A stretch of DNA of 64,000 bases, from contig CAJWPZ010000001.1 in the NCBI GenBank assembly GCA_913045325.1, forward strand, positions 149,478 through 213,477, read 5' to 3'. Position 1 is the stretch's first letter. The number at the start of each line of letters is the position of its first letter. The DNA is from an uncultured Flavobacteriaceae bacterium (GTDB lineage Bacteria; Bacteroidota; Bacteroidia; Flavobacteriales; Flavobacteriaceae). Below the pieces are notes generated by a model. It made no database searches. It worked only from the letters and a program-made list of their open reading frames with translations, and was not told the origin of the DNA. A program made the translations under genes and the position numbers. Below, piece after piece: positions 8,013 through 16,624 of the stretch.

Positions 8013-10190
8013 ATGAAACAAATACTAATTATTTTGTCTTTTTTAACCCTATTTAGTACCTCAGGGCAAACCCCTTGCACAAACGGAACTGCTGGAGATT
8101 ATCCCTGTAACGGCTTTGACCTTCAGTCTTTTATTAGCCTTGATGAAATGGACGCCTTTGAAGGAAACGATTCTTGGGGATGGACAGATCCACAAACTGG
8201 TAAAGAATATGCTATTATGGGGCTTGATAACGGAACTGCCTTTATTGATATCTCAAACCCAGTTGCTGCAATCTATCTAGGTAAACTCCCAACACATAGT
8301 CAAAACAGTATATGGAGAGATATTAAAACTTACAACAACCATGCGTTTATTGTAAGTGAAGCCTCAAATCATGGAATGCAAGTTTTTGATTTAACCAGGT
8401 TGCGAGATGTCTCTAACCCTCCAGAAAACTTTGACGAAGATGCGCATTATAGCGGTTTTGGAAATGCACATAATATTGTCATTAATGAAGATTCGGGGTA
8501 TGCCTATGCTGTAGGAACTTCAACTTATAGTGGTGGGCCTCATTTTATAGATATTTCAAATCCTTTAAATCCTACACCGGCAGGAGGGTATAGTGATGAC
8601 TCTTACAGTCATGACGCGCAAGTAGTAACCTACTCTGGGCCAGACACAGAACATCTTGGAAAAGAAATCCTTATAGGAAGTAATGAAAACCAAATTGCTA
8701 TTGTAGACATCACAAACAAAAACAACCCTATTAGCCTTTCAACAATATCATACTCAAATGTTGCTTACACACACCAAGGTTGGTTTACTGAAGATCAACG
8801 CTATTTCATTGTAGGTGATGAAATTGATGAGATAAACGTTGGTTTTAATACTAGAACTATTATTTTCGATTTTGAAGACCTGGACGATCCATCGTTTCAT
8901 TTCGAATATGAGGGCCCTACAGAGGCCATCGACCATAATGGCTATGTGAAGGGTGATAAATATTATTTATCAAATTACAGAGCAGGGATGAGAGTTCTTG
9001 ACATCTCACAGATTGGTGATGAAAACATTACAGAACTTGGCTTTTTTGATACCTACCCAGATAGTAACAGTGCAAATTTTAATGGAGCTTGGAGCGTGTA
9101 TCCATTTTTTGCCAGTAATAACATAGTAATTAGTGATATAGACAGGGGGTTCTTTTTAGTAAGAGATCCAAGTCTTGGCCTAGATACAGGTGTAATAGCA
9201 ATCACTTCTCCAACAACTGGAAGTGGCTTGTCTGACGCAGAGGTGGTAACCATAGAAATCCAAAATTTTGGAACTAATACACAAACATCAATCCCAGTAT
9301 TTTATTCTTTAGATGGAGCAGCGCCTGTCAATGAAACTTACACAGGGTCAATAGCACAAGGCGCTACAGACACATATTCATTTACAACGACGGTAGATTT
9401 ATCCGAACTTACAGACTATATAATTGTAGCTGGAACAGAACTTCCAGGTGATATCGATACTTCTAATGATGATACAACTGCTGAGGTATCAAACTTTTTG
9501 TGCCAACCTGAGACAAATTGTACTTTTGGAGATGGTTTAAGATTAGTTTCTATAGAAGAAATTAATAATTCTTCAGGGTGTGAAACAGATGGTTACGGAG
9601 ATTTTACAAATCTAATAGCAAACTTAGCACAAGGTGAAACTTATGATATTACTCTATCTACAGGGTATGGGAATCAATTCGTAAAGATTTGGATTGATTT
9701 TAATGAAGACTTCGCTTTTTCTGACAACGAAGTAATTTTAAATAATTATGTTATTGCTCCAGGATCTACTGCTGGTAATTTTATAGAGACCACAACGGTA
9801 AGTATACCATCAAATGCAACATTAGGTGCTCACACAATGCGAGTAAAAACAAACTGGAACGAAGATGTTCCTGAAGATGCTTGTGAGGAAACAGCATACG
9901 GTGAGACAGAAGATTACACTGCTACCATAATAGAAGATGTGCTGGGTTGGGCAGATGTAGCGCTAATTGATTTTGAAATAGCTCCAAACCCTGCGAAAGA
10001 AAATATTACAATTACGGCTACTTGTGAGCCAATAGAGTCTGTAGAGGTTTTTAACATCCTTGGGCAACGTGTTTTATATTTAACCTTTGATGCCACAATG
10101 GCTAAAAACATTAAGATCAACTCTTTAAATAGCGGAATGTACCTCATTAAAATTAACACACAGATCACCAAGCGCTTAATAGTTAAGTAA
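8013..10190 (+). CDS. Choice-of-anchor B (LVIVD-repeat) protein with GEVED and T9SS type A domains
   Basis: This is a 725-residue secreted surface protein. It has a signal peptide (about 1-18). An LVIVD-type propeller follows (about 20-385), with recurring FIDISNP, VFDLT and IVDITNKNNP strands. Then come a CARDB-like Ig segment (about 390-490), a GEVED domain (about 500-635, including WIDFNEDFAFS and YGETEDYTATI) and a type A T9SS sorting domain (last 75 residues, APNPAKENI to KRLIVK). Conserved histidines occur in AHNIVI, SHDAQV, THQGWF and DHNGYV. It is the first gene of a tight operon (5 bp to the next), ahead of MbnP- and MbnH-like genes, which suggests an extracellular role connected with them. 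Confidence 0.88.
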   Translation: MKQILIILSFLTLFSTSGQTPCTNGTAGDYPCNGFDLQSFISLDEMDAFEGNDSWGWTDPQTGKEYAIMGLDNGTAFIDISNPVAAIYLGKLPTHSQNSIWRDIKTYNNHAFIVSEASNHGMQVFDLTRLRDVSNPPENFDEDAHYSGFGNAHNIVINEDSGYAYAVGTSTYSGGPHFIDISNPLNPTPAGGYSDDSYSHDAQVVTYSGPDTEHLGKEILIGSNENQIAIVDITNKNNPISLSTISYSNVAYTHQGWFTEDQRYFIVGDEIDEINVGFNTRTIIFDFEDLDDPSFHFEYEGPTEAIDHNGYVKGDKYYLSNYRAGMRVLDISQIGDENITELGFFDTYPDSNSANFNGAWSVYPFFASNNIVISDIDRGFFLVRDPSLGLDTGVIAITSPTTGSGLSDAEVVTIEIQNFGTNTQTSIPVFYSLDGAAPVNETYTGSIAQGATDTYSFTTTVDLSELTDYIIVAGTELPGDIDTSNDDTTAEVSNFLCQPETNCTFGDGLRLVSIEEINNSSGCETDGYGDFTNLIANLAQGETYDITLSTGYGNQFVKIWIDFNEDFAFSDNEVILNNYVIAPGSTAGNFIETTTVSIPSNATLGAHTMRVKTNWNEDVPEDACEETAYGETEDYTATIIEDVLGWADVALIDFEIAPNPAKENITITATCEPIESVEVFNILGQRVLYLTFDATMAKNIKINSLNSGMYLIKINTQITKRLIVK

Positions 10191-10195
10191 TCACA

Positions 10196-11554
10196 ATGAA
10201 AAACCTCGCAGCTTTATTTATAATTACCATAGCATTTCTTTGCTCTTGCTCTAATGATGATGGGGTAAACCTACCAGGTCCATACCCAGAAGATTTTTTA
10301 GGAGAAGTTGATTTTGTTAAAACCTTTGGGGGGAGTCAAAATGAGACTATTATAGCTGTTGTACAATCTGGCGATGGCGGCTATGTGTTAATGGGTTCTA
10401 CAGATAGTACCGATGGAGACATTACAGGAAAAAAGGGAGATGATGATGATTTTTGGCTGCTAAAAACAACGCAGGAAGGAGAGGTTGTTTTCAATAAAGT
10501 GTATGGAGGCTCCAATACAGATACCGCAACAAGCCTAATTAATACTGCAGATGGAGGTTTTATTGTATGCGGTTATAGTCAAAGCAGTGATGGAGATGTC
10601 TCAAACAATGAAGGATTTCAAGACTACTGGATAACAAAACTAGACGCTCAAGGCAACATTTCTTGGGAAAAAACCCATGGCTTTGCAGGGTCAGACCAGG
10701 CCCTTAAAATCATCCAGACTGCCAGTGGAAACTTTTTTGTGACAGGCTTTTTTGATGTTTCAGCAAGTGGAAATCAAGGAAATGACGATGGAAAAGCAGC
10801 CAACCCTTCAAAAGCTACCCTGCATGGTGTTGGAGAGTTTTGGGGCATCCTTATGGATCAAAACGGAGATACTATTTGGAGGCGCTACTTTGGCGGCTCT
10901 AGCAATGACAGAAGCTATGATGTTGTAGAGACTGACGATGGTGGCTTTATTATGATTGGGGGTTCTGAGAGTTCAGATTTTGACATTTCAGACAACAAAG
11001 GATCCTATGATTTTTGGATGGTTCGAGTAGCTAGCAATGGAGATAAATTGTGGACCAAATCTCTGGGAGGAAGCGAAATAGATCAAGGATACGGCATCAC
11101 TAAAACAGAAGATGGAAATTATATTATCGTCGGAGACACCAGAAGTTTTGATGGCGATGTTAGCACTTTAAATGGAAATGCAGATGCTTGGGTGGTTAAA
11201 TTCTCGCCTAGTGGAGATATCATTTGGGAAAAAACATATGGCGGTACAGCCTTCGATTCTGCAAAGAGTATTATAGGGTTGCAAAACGGGAATTTTGCCA
11301 TCGTGGGTAATACAAGGAGCTCTATGGAGGGCTTTATAAATAGGGGTCAAAACGATGCCTGGATATTTATTATTGATACAAATGGAAATCTCAAATTTAA
11401 TTATATCATTGGAGGTAGTTCTTTGGATTTTGCCAATGCTGTGCTAGAAACTCAAGACAACAAACTACTTCTTGTTGGATCTACAGAAAGTAACGATATG
11501 GATATCCCAGAAAATAAAGGAAGCCAAGATGCGTTATTAATTAAAATAAAATAA
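10196..11554 (+). CDS. Seven-repeat lipoprotein, probable beta-propeller
   Basis: A 452-residue lipoprotein with lipobox-like LCSC near residue 18. The mature part consists of about seven repeats of 50-60 residues, each with GGSxxD, TxDGGxxxxG, SxDGDVxxxxG, DxWxxK and GxxxWxKxxGG elements. Seven repeats fit a seven-bladed propeller. No catalytic motif is recognised and the biochemical role is unknown. The acidic linker after the lipobox (SNDDG) is compatible with surface export in Bacteroidota. It sits second in the operon with the LVIVD protein, MbnP and MbnH, spaced 5 and 8 bp from its neighbours, so co-expression is very likely. Confidence 0.8.
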   Translation: MKNLAALFIITIAFLCSCSNDDGVNLPGPYPEDFLGEVDFVKTFGGSQNETIIAVVQSGDGGYVLMGSTDSTDGDITGKKGDDDDFWLLKTTQEGEVVFNKVYGGSNTDTATSLINTADGGFIVCGYSQSSDGDVSNNEGFQDYWITKLDAQGNISWEKTHGFAGSDQALKIIQTASGNFFVTGFFDVSASGNQGNDDGKAANPSKATLHGVGEFWGILMDQNGDTIWRRYFGGSSNDRSYDVVETDDGGFIMIGGSESSDFDISDNKGSYDFWMVRVASNGDKLWTKSLGGSEIDQGYGITKTEDGNYIIVGDTRSFDGDVSTLNGNADAWVVKFSPSGDIIWEKTYGGTAFDSAKSIIGLQNGNFAIVGNTRSSMEGFINRGQNDAWIFIIDTNGNLKFNYIIGGSSLDFANAVLETQDNKLLLVGSTESNDMDIPENKGSQDALLIKIK

Positions 11555-11562
11555 GGGCTCAA

Positions 11563-12339
11563 ATGTTTAAAAAAAAACTCTTTTTACTAATACTAGTGGT
11601 GTTTTTTATGGCTTGTGATAAAAATGATGACCAACCACAAAACACCCCGGTAAGTATTGATTTTTCTCATAGCTTTAATCAACAAGCCATAGATAGCAGC
11701 AGTTTTAACGCCCTGGACTACACAAATGGATTTGGAACAATCCTAAGTCTTACAAGGCTTCGTTATTTAATATCACAAATAAGCTTCACCAACCAACAAG
11801 GTATTAAAACCCTAGTAAAAGATTATCAACTTGTAGACCTAAGTCAAGATAATAGTCTTGCTATTAATGATATTTTACTACCCCCGGGAGCTTATAATTT
11901 AAAAATGCGTTTTGGATTTACAGAAGCCGCAAACACCTCGAGTATATACCCAGATTTAAACGCAGCTTCTTGGAATGTGCCAGATATGCTGGGTGGAGGA
12001 TATCATTACATGCAACTGGAAGGAAGATGGTTAGATCCAGGTGACGACCCTGACGAGCCTTTTTTGTATGCCTACCACACCATTAGCGCAGTCCAAAACC
12101 CCGGTCCAGATAACACAAGAGAGGACACCTCTATAGAGATAGATTTAGGAGAAATAACTGTTACACAGGGCGCTACTCAAATTAATGTTACTATGGATAT
12201 CAATCAGTGGTTTGAAAATCCAAACCTTTGGGATCTAAATACACTTAACGGCATGTTGATGGGTAATTACACCGCCCAAAAAATGATGCAAGAAAACGGG
12301 CAAACTGTATTTTCTCTAGAAACCAATACGGGTGACTAA
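11563..12339 (+). CDS. MbnP-family lipoprotein (putative copper-binding)
   Basis: The 258-residue protein has a lipoprotein signal with Cys18 (FFMAC). The mature part matches the MbnP family: VSIDFSHSFN strand, LTRLRYLISQISF, an LPPGAYNLKMRFG segment and a Trp/His-rich central motif (W137, H148, W156). In studied MbnP/CorA/MopE proteins a tryptophan is oxidised to kynurenine, which with histidines binds Cu(I). W137 or W156 could play this part here, but I cannot align them. It is followed 11 bp later by the MbnH-like di-heme gene, the partner known to carry out that modification in methanotrophs. Family call good; copper binding inferred. Confidence 0.82.
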   Translation: MFKKKLFLLILVVFFMACDKNDDQPQNTPVSIDFSHSFNQQAIDSSSFNALDYTNGFGTILSLTRLRYLISQISFTNQQGIKTLVKDYQLVDLSQDNSLAINDILLPPGAYNLKMRFGFTEAANTSSIYPDLNAASWNVPDMLGGGYHYMQLEGRWLDPGDDPDEPFLYAYHTISAVQNPGPDNTREDTSIEIDLGEITVTQGATQINVTMDINQWFENPNLWDLNTLNGMLMGNYTAQKMMQENGQTVFSLETNTGD

Positions 12340-12350
12340 ATGATTTTTTT

Positions 12351-13424
12351 ATGTTTAAAAAAATACCTCTTGTTTTTTGCCTTCTTTGTATCACTCTCTC
12401 ATGCGGTGAGGATGACAACCAAAATCAAGGGTACTCACCTACACCGGTAAACATAGCTGTTCCAGCCATTTTTTCGCAACTACTCCCTGCTCCAGAAATA
12501 CCTGCCAATAACCAGCTAACACAAGAGGGAGTTGCCCTTGGAAGGGCTTTGTTTTATGAAAAAAATCTCTCTGCAGACAATAGTCTATCTTGTGCGGGAT
12601 GTCATAAACCCAATCAAGGTTTTAGTGACCAGCGCAGATATAGCATAGGTATAGATGGTATTGCCGGGTTTAGAAACTCGATGCCTCTTGTTAACATTGC
12701 TTGGAACACAAACAATAAATTTAATTGGGACGGCAGTGCCGATTCCTTAGAAGAGCAGGTTCTAGAACCTGTTGTAAATGAAATAGAAATGCACAACACA
12801 TGGCCCAACGTTGAGCAGACACTGCAAAGTGACCCGAACTATCTCACTAAATTTGAACAGGCCTTTGGAACTACTACAATTTCTCAAGATCTGATCGCTA
12901 AAGCCCTTGCGCAGTTTATACGCACACTGGTATCGGGAAATGCTAGGTTTGACAATTATCTTCTAGGACAAGCAACACTAACCCCATTAGAGCAGCAGGG
13001 GCTTGCTGTTTTTTTAGATGAAAACCGCGGTGATTGTTTTCATTGCCATGGCAGCCCTAGCAATCCACTATGGACAGACAATGATTTTCATAACAATGGC
13101 CTAGATGAAAATTTTACAGACCTAGGCCTAGGAGATATCACTGGAGACCCAGCCCAATTTGGATTGTTTAAATCTCCCTCCTTGCGCAACCTAGCTTACA
13201 CTGCTCCTTACATGCATGACGGCCGCTTTCAAACATTAGACCAAGTGATAGATCATTACAGTGAAGGGCTAATATTTAGCCCCACTATAGATCCTTTGAT
13301 GAAAACAGTTGCCCAAGGTGGAGTGCAACTCACCCCGCAAGATAAAGCAGCCTTAAAAGCTTTTTTGTTAAGCCTCTCAGATCCATCTCTGGCAAATAAC
13401 CCAGCATATCAAAACCCCAACTAA
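12351..13424 (+). CDS. MbnH/MauG-like di-heme cytochrome c peroxidase family lipoprotein
   Basis: The 357-residue product has a lipobox (LSC, Cys18) and two covalent heme sites, C81-A-G-C-H85 and C229-F-H-C-H233. This is the standard architecture of the CCP/MauG superfamily. Motifs GRALFYEKNLS, FSDQRRYSIG and LRNLAYTAPYMHDGRF are characteristic. Members either reduce peroxide or oxidise a protein partner through a bis-Fe(IV) state. Because an MbnP-family gene lies directly upstream in the same operon, the MbnH role (oxidising a Trp of MbnP) is favoured over peroxide detoxification; this is inference. It would act in the periplasm or on the outer membrane. Assembly needs a cytochrome c maturation system, not seen in this window. 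Confidence 0.88.
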   Translation: MFKKIPLVFCLLCITLSCGEDDNQNQGYSPTPVNIAVPAIFSQLLPAPEIPANNQLTQEGVALGRALFYEKNLSADNSLSCAGCHKPNQGFSDQRRYSIGIDGIAGFRNSMPLVNIAWNTNNKFNWDGSADSLEEQVLEPVVNEIEMHNTWPNVEQTLQSDPNYLTKFEQAFGTTTISQDLIAKALAQFIRTLVSGNARFDNYLLGQATLTPLEQQGLAVFLDENRGDCFHCHGSPSNPLWTDNDFHNNGLDENFTDLGLGDITGDPAQFGLFKSPSLRNLAYTAPYMHDGRFQTLDQVIDHYSEGLIFSPTIDPLMKTVAQGGVQLTPQDKAALKAFLLSLSDPSLANNPAYQNPN

Positions 13425-13541
13425 TCTAGTAAGTGCGCTTTAGGTCAAATCTGTCTTTGGCACAAGGTGTAGTTTGTTAAAGCCCTTATACCCTCATAGA
13501 TTTTTAATATTTTTTAGGTATTAAAAAAGCGGTTAATATCG

Positions 13542-13549
13542 TATATTTG
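13542..13549 (+). promoter_or_regulatory. Putative -7 element of the suf operon
   Basis: TATATTTG fits TAnnTTTG and lies 27 bp upstream of the sufA-like ATG. No TTG was seen at 17-23 nt, so only the -7 is supported. No Fur- or IscR-like operator was recognised nearby. Confidence 0.45.
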
Positions 13550-13576
13550 TCCTCAAATTTAGATGAATTCTAATTT

Positions 13577-13906
13577 ATGATAAAAGTAAGTGATACGGCG
13601 CGAAGCAAAATTTCGCAATTAATGATAGAAGACGGCTTTAGCATCGATCAAGACTTTGTTCGCGTTGGTGTTAAAAGTGGTGGATGTTCTGGGTTATCTT
13701 ACGAGCTAAATTTTGATGGTGTTATTGGTGAGAATGACAAAGTGTTTGATCAGAACAACGTTAAGATTGCTGTAGATAAAAAGAGTTTTTTATACCTAGT
13801 GGGAACAACCCTAGAATATAGTGGAGGTTTAAACGGTAAAGGTTTTGTGTTTAACAACCCAAATGCAAATAGAACCTGTGGCTGTGGAGAATCATTCTCT
13901 TTATAA
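13577..13906 (+). CDS. sufA: HesB/IscA/SufA-type iron-sulfur carrier
   Basis: A 109-residue A-type carrier that accepts nascent Fe-S clusters from the SUF scaffold and passes them to apo-proteins in the cytosol. The three conserved cysteines are present: Cys in KSGGCSGLSY and the pair in RTCGCGESF at the C-terminus. Length and position at the head of the suf operon, 28 bp before sufB, support a SufA role rather than ErpA or IscA, though these paralogues cannot be fully separated by sequence. Confidence 0.9.
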   Translation: MIKVSDTARSKISQLMIEDGFSIDQDFVRVGVKSGGCSGLSYELNFDGVIGENDKVFDQNNVKIAVDKKSFLYLVGTTLEYSGGLNGKGFVFNNPNANRTCGCGESFSL

Positions 13907-13934
13907 TTTAAAAACTAAGAATTCATAAGTGCAT

Positions 13935-15383
13935 ATGAGTAAGTATACAGAAGACGATTTAAAAAAAGAACTGGAAACCAAAGAGTACGAGTATGGTTTT
14001 TATACAGACCTAGAGAGCGAAACCTTCCCTATAGGACTCAACGAGGATATTGTACGGGCTATTTCAAAGAAAAAACAAGAGCCGCAGTGGATGACTAACT
14101 GGAGGCTAGAGGCTTTTAAAGTTTGGCAGTCTATGCAAGAGCCTGATTGGGCAAATGTAAATTACACTAAGCCAGATTTTCAGGCAATTGCATACTATTC
14201 TGCTCCTAAGGCTGTAGATCCTAACAAAACATTAGACGATGTAGATCCAGAGCTGGTAGCGATGTACAAAAAGCTAGGGATATCTGTAGATGAGCAGAAA
14301 AAAATGAACAATGTCGCTATAGACATTGTGGTAGATTCTGTTTCTGTTGCTACTACTTTCAAAAAAACACTTAGTGAAAAGGGAATCATTTTTATGAGTA
14401 TTTCTGAAGCAATTAAAGAGCATCCAGAACTTGTAAAAAAATATCTTGGAACCGTAGTACCTACCAAAGACAATTTCTACGCCGCTTTAAATAGTGCGGT
14501 GTTTAGTGATGGCTCGTTTTGTTATATTCCAAAGGGGGTTAGATGCCCTATGGAATTGTCTACCTATTTTAGAATCAATCAAGCAGGAACAGGACAATTT
14601 GAAAGAACCCTTCTTATTGCAGACCAAGGAAGCTACGTATCCTACCTAGAGGGTTGTACCGCGCCAAGTCGAGATGAAAACCAATTACATGCAGCTGTTG
14701 TAGAGCTTATTGCGCTAGATGATGCAGAAATCAAATACTCTACAGTGCAAAACTGGTACCCTGGAAGCGCAGAAGGAAAAGGAGGCGTATACAACTTTGT
14801 AACCAAAAGAGGACTGTGCGAAAAAAATGCAAAAATATCCTGGACACAAGTGGAGACTGGTAGCGCCGTTACCTGGAAATATCCTAGTTGTATCTTAAAA
14901 GGAGACAATAGTATTGGAGAGTTTTACTCTATCGCGGTAACTAACAATTATCAGCAAGCAGATACGGGAACAAAAATGATTCATTTAGGTAAAAACACGC
15001 GTAGCACCATAATCAGTAAAGGTATTTCGGCAGGGAAATCACAAAACAGCTATCGTGGTTTGGTAAAGATAAATGCAAGCGCAGAGAATGCTCGTAATTT
15101 TTCTCAGTGTGATTCTTTACTAATGGGTAATGAATGTGGAGCGCATACATTTCCGTACATCGAGGTTAAAAATAAAACTGCCCAAATAGAGCACGAAGCA
15201 ACTACAAGTAAAATTGGAGAAGACCAGATATTTTATTGCAACCAGCGTGGGATTGACACAGAAAAGGCCATTGCACTTGTTGTAAATGGTTTTAGCAAAG
15301 AAGTACTAAACAAACTCCCGATGGAATTTGCAGTAGAGGCTCAAAAACTACTAGAAATAAGCCTAGAAGGCTCTGTTGGATAA
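13935..15383 (+). CDS. sufB: Fe-S cluster assembly scaffold protein SufB
   Basis: SufB is the cluster-building subunit of the SufBC2D complex. The 482-residue protein contains the expected [17 protein letters not shown], the long beta-helix with [18 protein letters not shown], and the C-terminal [13 protein letters not shown] followed by [20 protein letters not shown]. Length is typical. The ORF track starts two codons earlier at 13929 (Met-His-Met); the second ATG at 13935 gives MSKYTEDDL, the usual flavobacterial N-terminus. It is the second gene of the operon and is followed, unusually, by a small lipoprotein before sufC. Confidence 0.95.
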   Translation: MSKYTEDDLKKELETKEYEYGFYTDLESETFPIGLNEDIVRAISKKKQEPQWMTNWRLEAFKVWQSMQEPDWANVNYTKPDFQAIAYYSAPKAVDPNKTLDDVDPELVAMYKKLGISVDEQKKMNNVAIDIVVDSVSVATTFKKTLSEKGIIFMSISEAIKEHPELVKKYLGTVVPTKDNFYAALNSAVFSDGSFCYIPKGVRCPMELSTYFRINQAGTGQFERTLLIADQGSYVSYLEGCTAPSRDENQLHAAVVELIALDDAEIKYSTVQNWYPGSAEGKGGVYNFVTKRGLCEKNAKISWTQVETGSAVTWKYPSCILKGDNSIGEFYSIAVTNNYQQADTGTKMIHLGKNTRSTIISKGISAGKSQNSYRGLVKINASAENARNFSQCDSLLMGNECGAHTFPYIEVKNKTAQIEHEATTSKIGEDQIFYCNQRGIDTEKAIALVVNGFSKEVLNKLPMEFAVEAQKLLEISLEGSVG

Positions 15384-15410
15384 GCCAAAAGAACTAACAA
15401 ACAATATATT

Positions 15411-15839
15411 ATGAAAAAAATAATTGTACTAATTACTCTATTTATAGGCCTTAGCGCTTGTAAAAATGATCAAAAATCAACCTTAGTCACCACAGAAAAC
15501 TCAAACCTTGCGGTTTACAAAGGTGAGTTTATCTTCACAGACGGCGCTGCTGTTTTAAAAGGAAGTGACTTTATTTATGGGGTGGTTGTAGATGATAAGA
15601 TGAAAGAATTGGCCGATAAGGTGGCGCCTGTAAAAAAAGATGTCTATGATATGGTTGCAGTAATTGTAACAGGAACATTAGCTCCAGGGCCTCAAGACAA
15701 AGAAACGTGGGGTGAGTTTTTAACCATCATAGATATTGTACAAGTGAGCGCTAAGCCAGCACAGGCAGATGTTAAAATAAAAGAAGGTGACGCGGCAAAT
15801 AAAACCGAAAAAGCCATTAAAAAAGTTGAAGAAAAATAA
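15411..15839 (+). CDS. Small lipoprotein of unknown function inside the suf operon
   Basis: The 142-residue product has a lipoprotein signal peptide with lipobox LSAC near residue 17. The mature part has a compact predicted beta-rich core (YKGEFIFTDGAAVLKGSDF, then VVAVIVTGTLAPG-like strands) that faintly recalls the OB-fold domain of NlpE-type lipoproteins. It has a Lys/Glu-rich tail (KTEKAIKKVEEK). It lies 27 bp after sufB and 1 bp before sufC, so it must be co-transcribed and is probably translationally coupled to sufC. An envelope protein has no known place in the cytosolic SUF machine; it may report envelope or metal stress. Function not assigned. Confidence 0.7.
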   Translation: MKKIIVLITLFIGLSACKNDQKSTLVTTENSNLAVYKGEFIFTDGAAVLKGSDFIYGVVVDDKMKELADKVAPVKKDVYDMVAVIVTGTLAPGPQDKETWGEFLTIIDIVQVSAKPAQADVKIKEGDAANKTEKAIKKVEEK

Positions 15840-15840
15840 T

Positions 15841-16590
15841 ATGTTACAGATAAAAGATGTTTACGCAAGTGTGGAAGATAAAGACATCCTTAAGGGGATT
15901 TCTCTCTCAGTGAATGCAGGAGAAGTGCATGCTATAATGGGGCCCAACGGAGCTGGAAAAAGCACCTTGGCTTCTATTATTGCTGGTAAAGAAGAATTTG
16001 AGCTCACCAAAGGAGAAATAACTATTGATGGAGAAGATATCACAGAGCTGGACGCAGAAGAAAGAGCACACAAAGGTGTTTTCCTTTCTTTTCAATACCC
16101 TGTTGAGATTCCTGGAGTTTCTGTTACAAACTTTATTAAAACTGCCATCAATGAGAACAGAAAGGCCAAAGGTCTTGAGGATATGCCGGCCAGTGAGATG
16201 TTAAAGAAGATTAAAGAAAAAGCAGATTTATTAGAAATAGACCGCAAATTCTTATCTAGATCTTTAAATGTAGGTTTTTCTGGAGGAGAGAAAAAACGTA
16301 ATGAAATTTTCCAAATGGCCATGTTAGAGCCTAAGCTAGCCATTTTAGATGAGACAGACTCTGGACTTGATATTGACGCACTTAAAGTGGTTGCCAACGG
16401 AGTTAACAAATTAAAAAACAAAGACAATGCAGTTATTGTCATTACACACTACCAAAGATTATTAGATTACATAGTTCCAGACTTTGTGCATGTAATAATG
16501 GATGGAAAAATAGTGAAATCTGGTACAAAGCAACTTGCTTATGAGTTGGAAGAAAAAGGATATGACTGGATAAAAGAGGAGTTAGTCTAA
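15841..16590 (+). CDS. sufC: Fe-S cluster assembly ATPase SufC
   Basis: SufC is the soluble ABC-type ATPase of SufBCD; ATP hydrolysis drives the conformational change that exposes the cluster site. The start at 15841 gives MLQIKDVYA and 249 residues. The ORF track extends 18 basic residues upstream into the 3' end of the lipoprotein gene and is not credible. Visible are Walker A GPNGAGKST, Q-loop FLSFQYP, signature FSGGEKKR and Walker B LAILDETDSGLD, followed by the His switch VITHYQR. There are no membrane segments. Confidence 0.96.
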   Translation: MLQIKDVYASVEDKDILKGISLSVNAGEVHAIMGPNGAGKSTLASIIAGKEEFELTKGEITIDGEDITELDAEERAHKGVFLSFQYPVEIPGVSVTNFIKTAINENRKAKGLEDMPASEMLKKIKEKADLLEIDRKFLSRSLNVGFSGGEKKRNEIFQMAMLEPKLAILDETDSGLDIDALKVVANGVNKLKNKDNAVIVITHYQRLLDYIVPDFVHVIMDGKIVKSGTKQLAYELEEKGYDWIKEELV

Positions 16591-16624
16591 CCCCTTAAGG
16601 CATCAAAAATTCTGAATTTAAAAA

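Noticed and set aside
12351-13424. Simple peroxide-detoxifying cytochrome c peroxidase
   Set aside because: Possible on motifs alone, but the adjacent MbnP gene in the same operon makes the MbnH-type role more likely; kept as an alternative.
16092-16442. 116-residue ORF antisense to sufC
   Set aside because: Overlaps the Walker B and signature region of SufC; no independent support.
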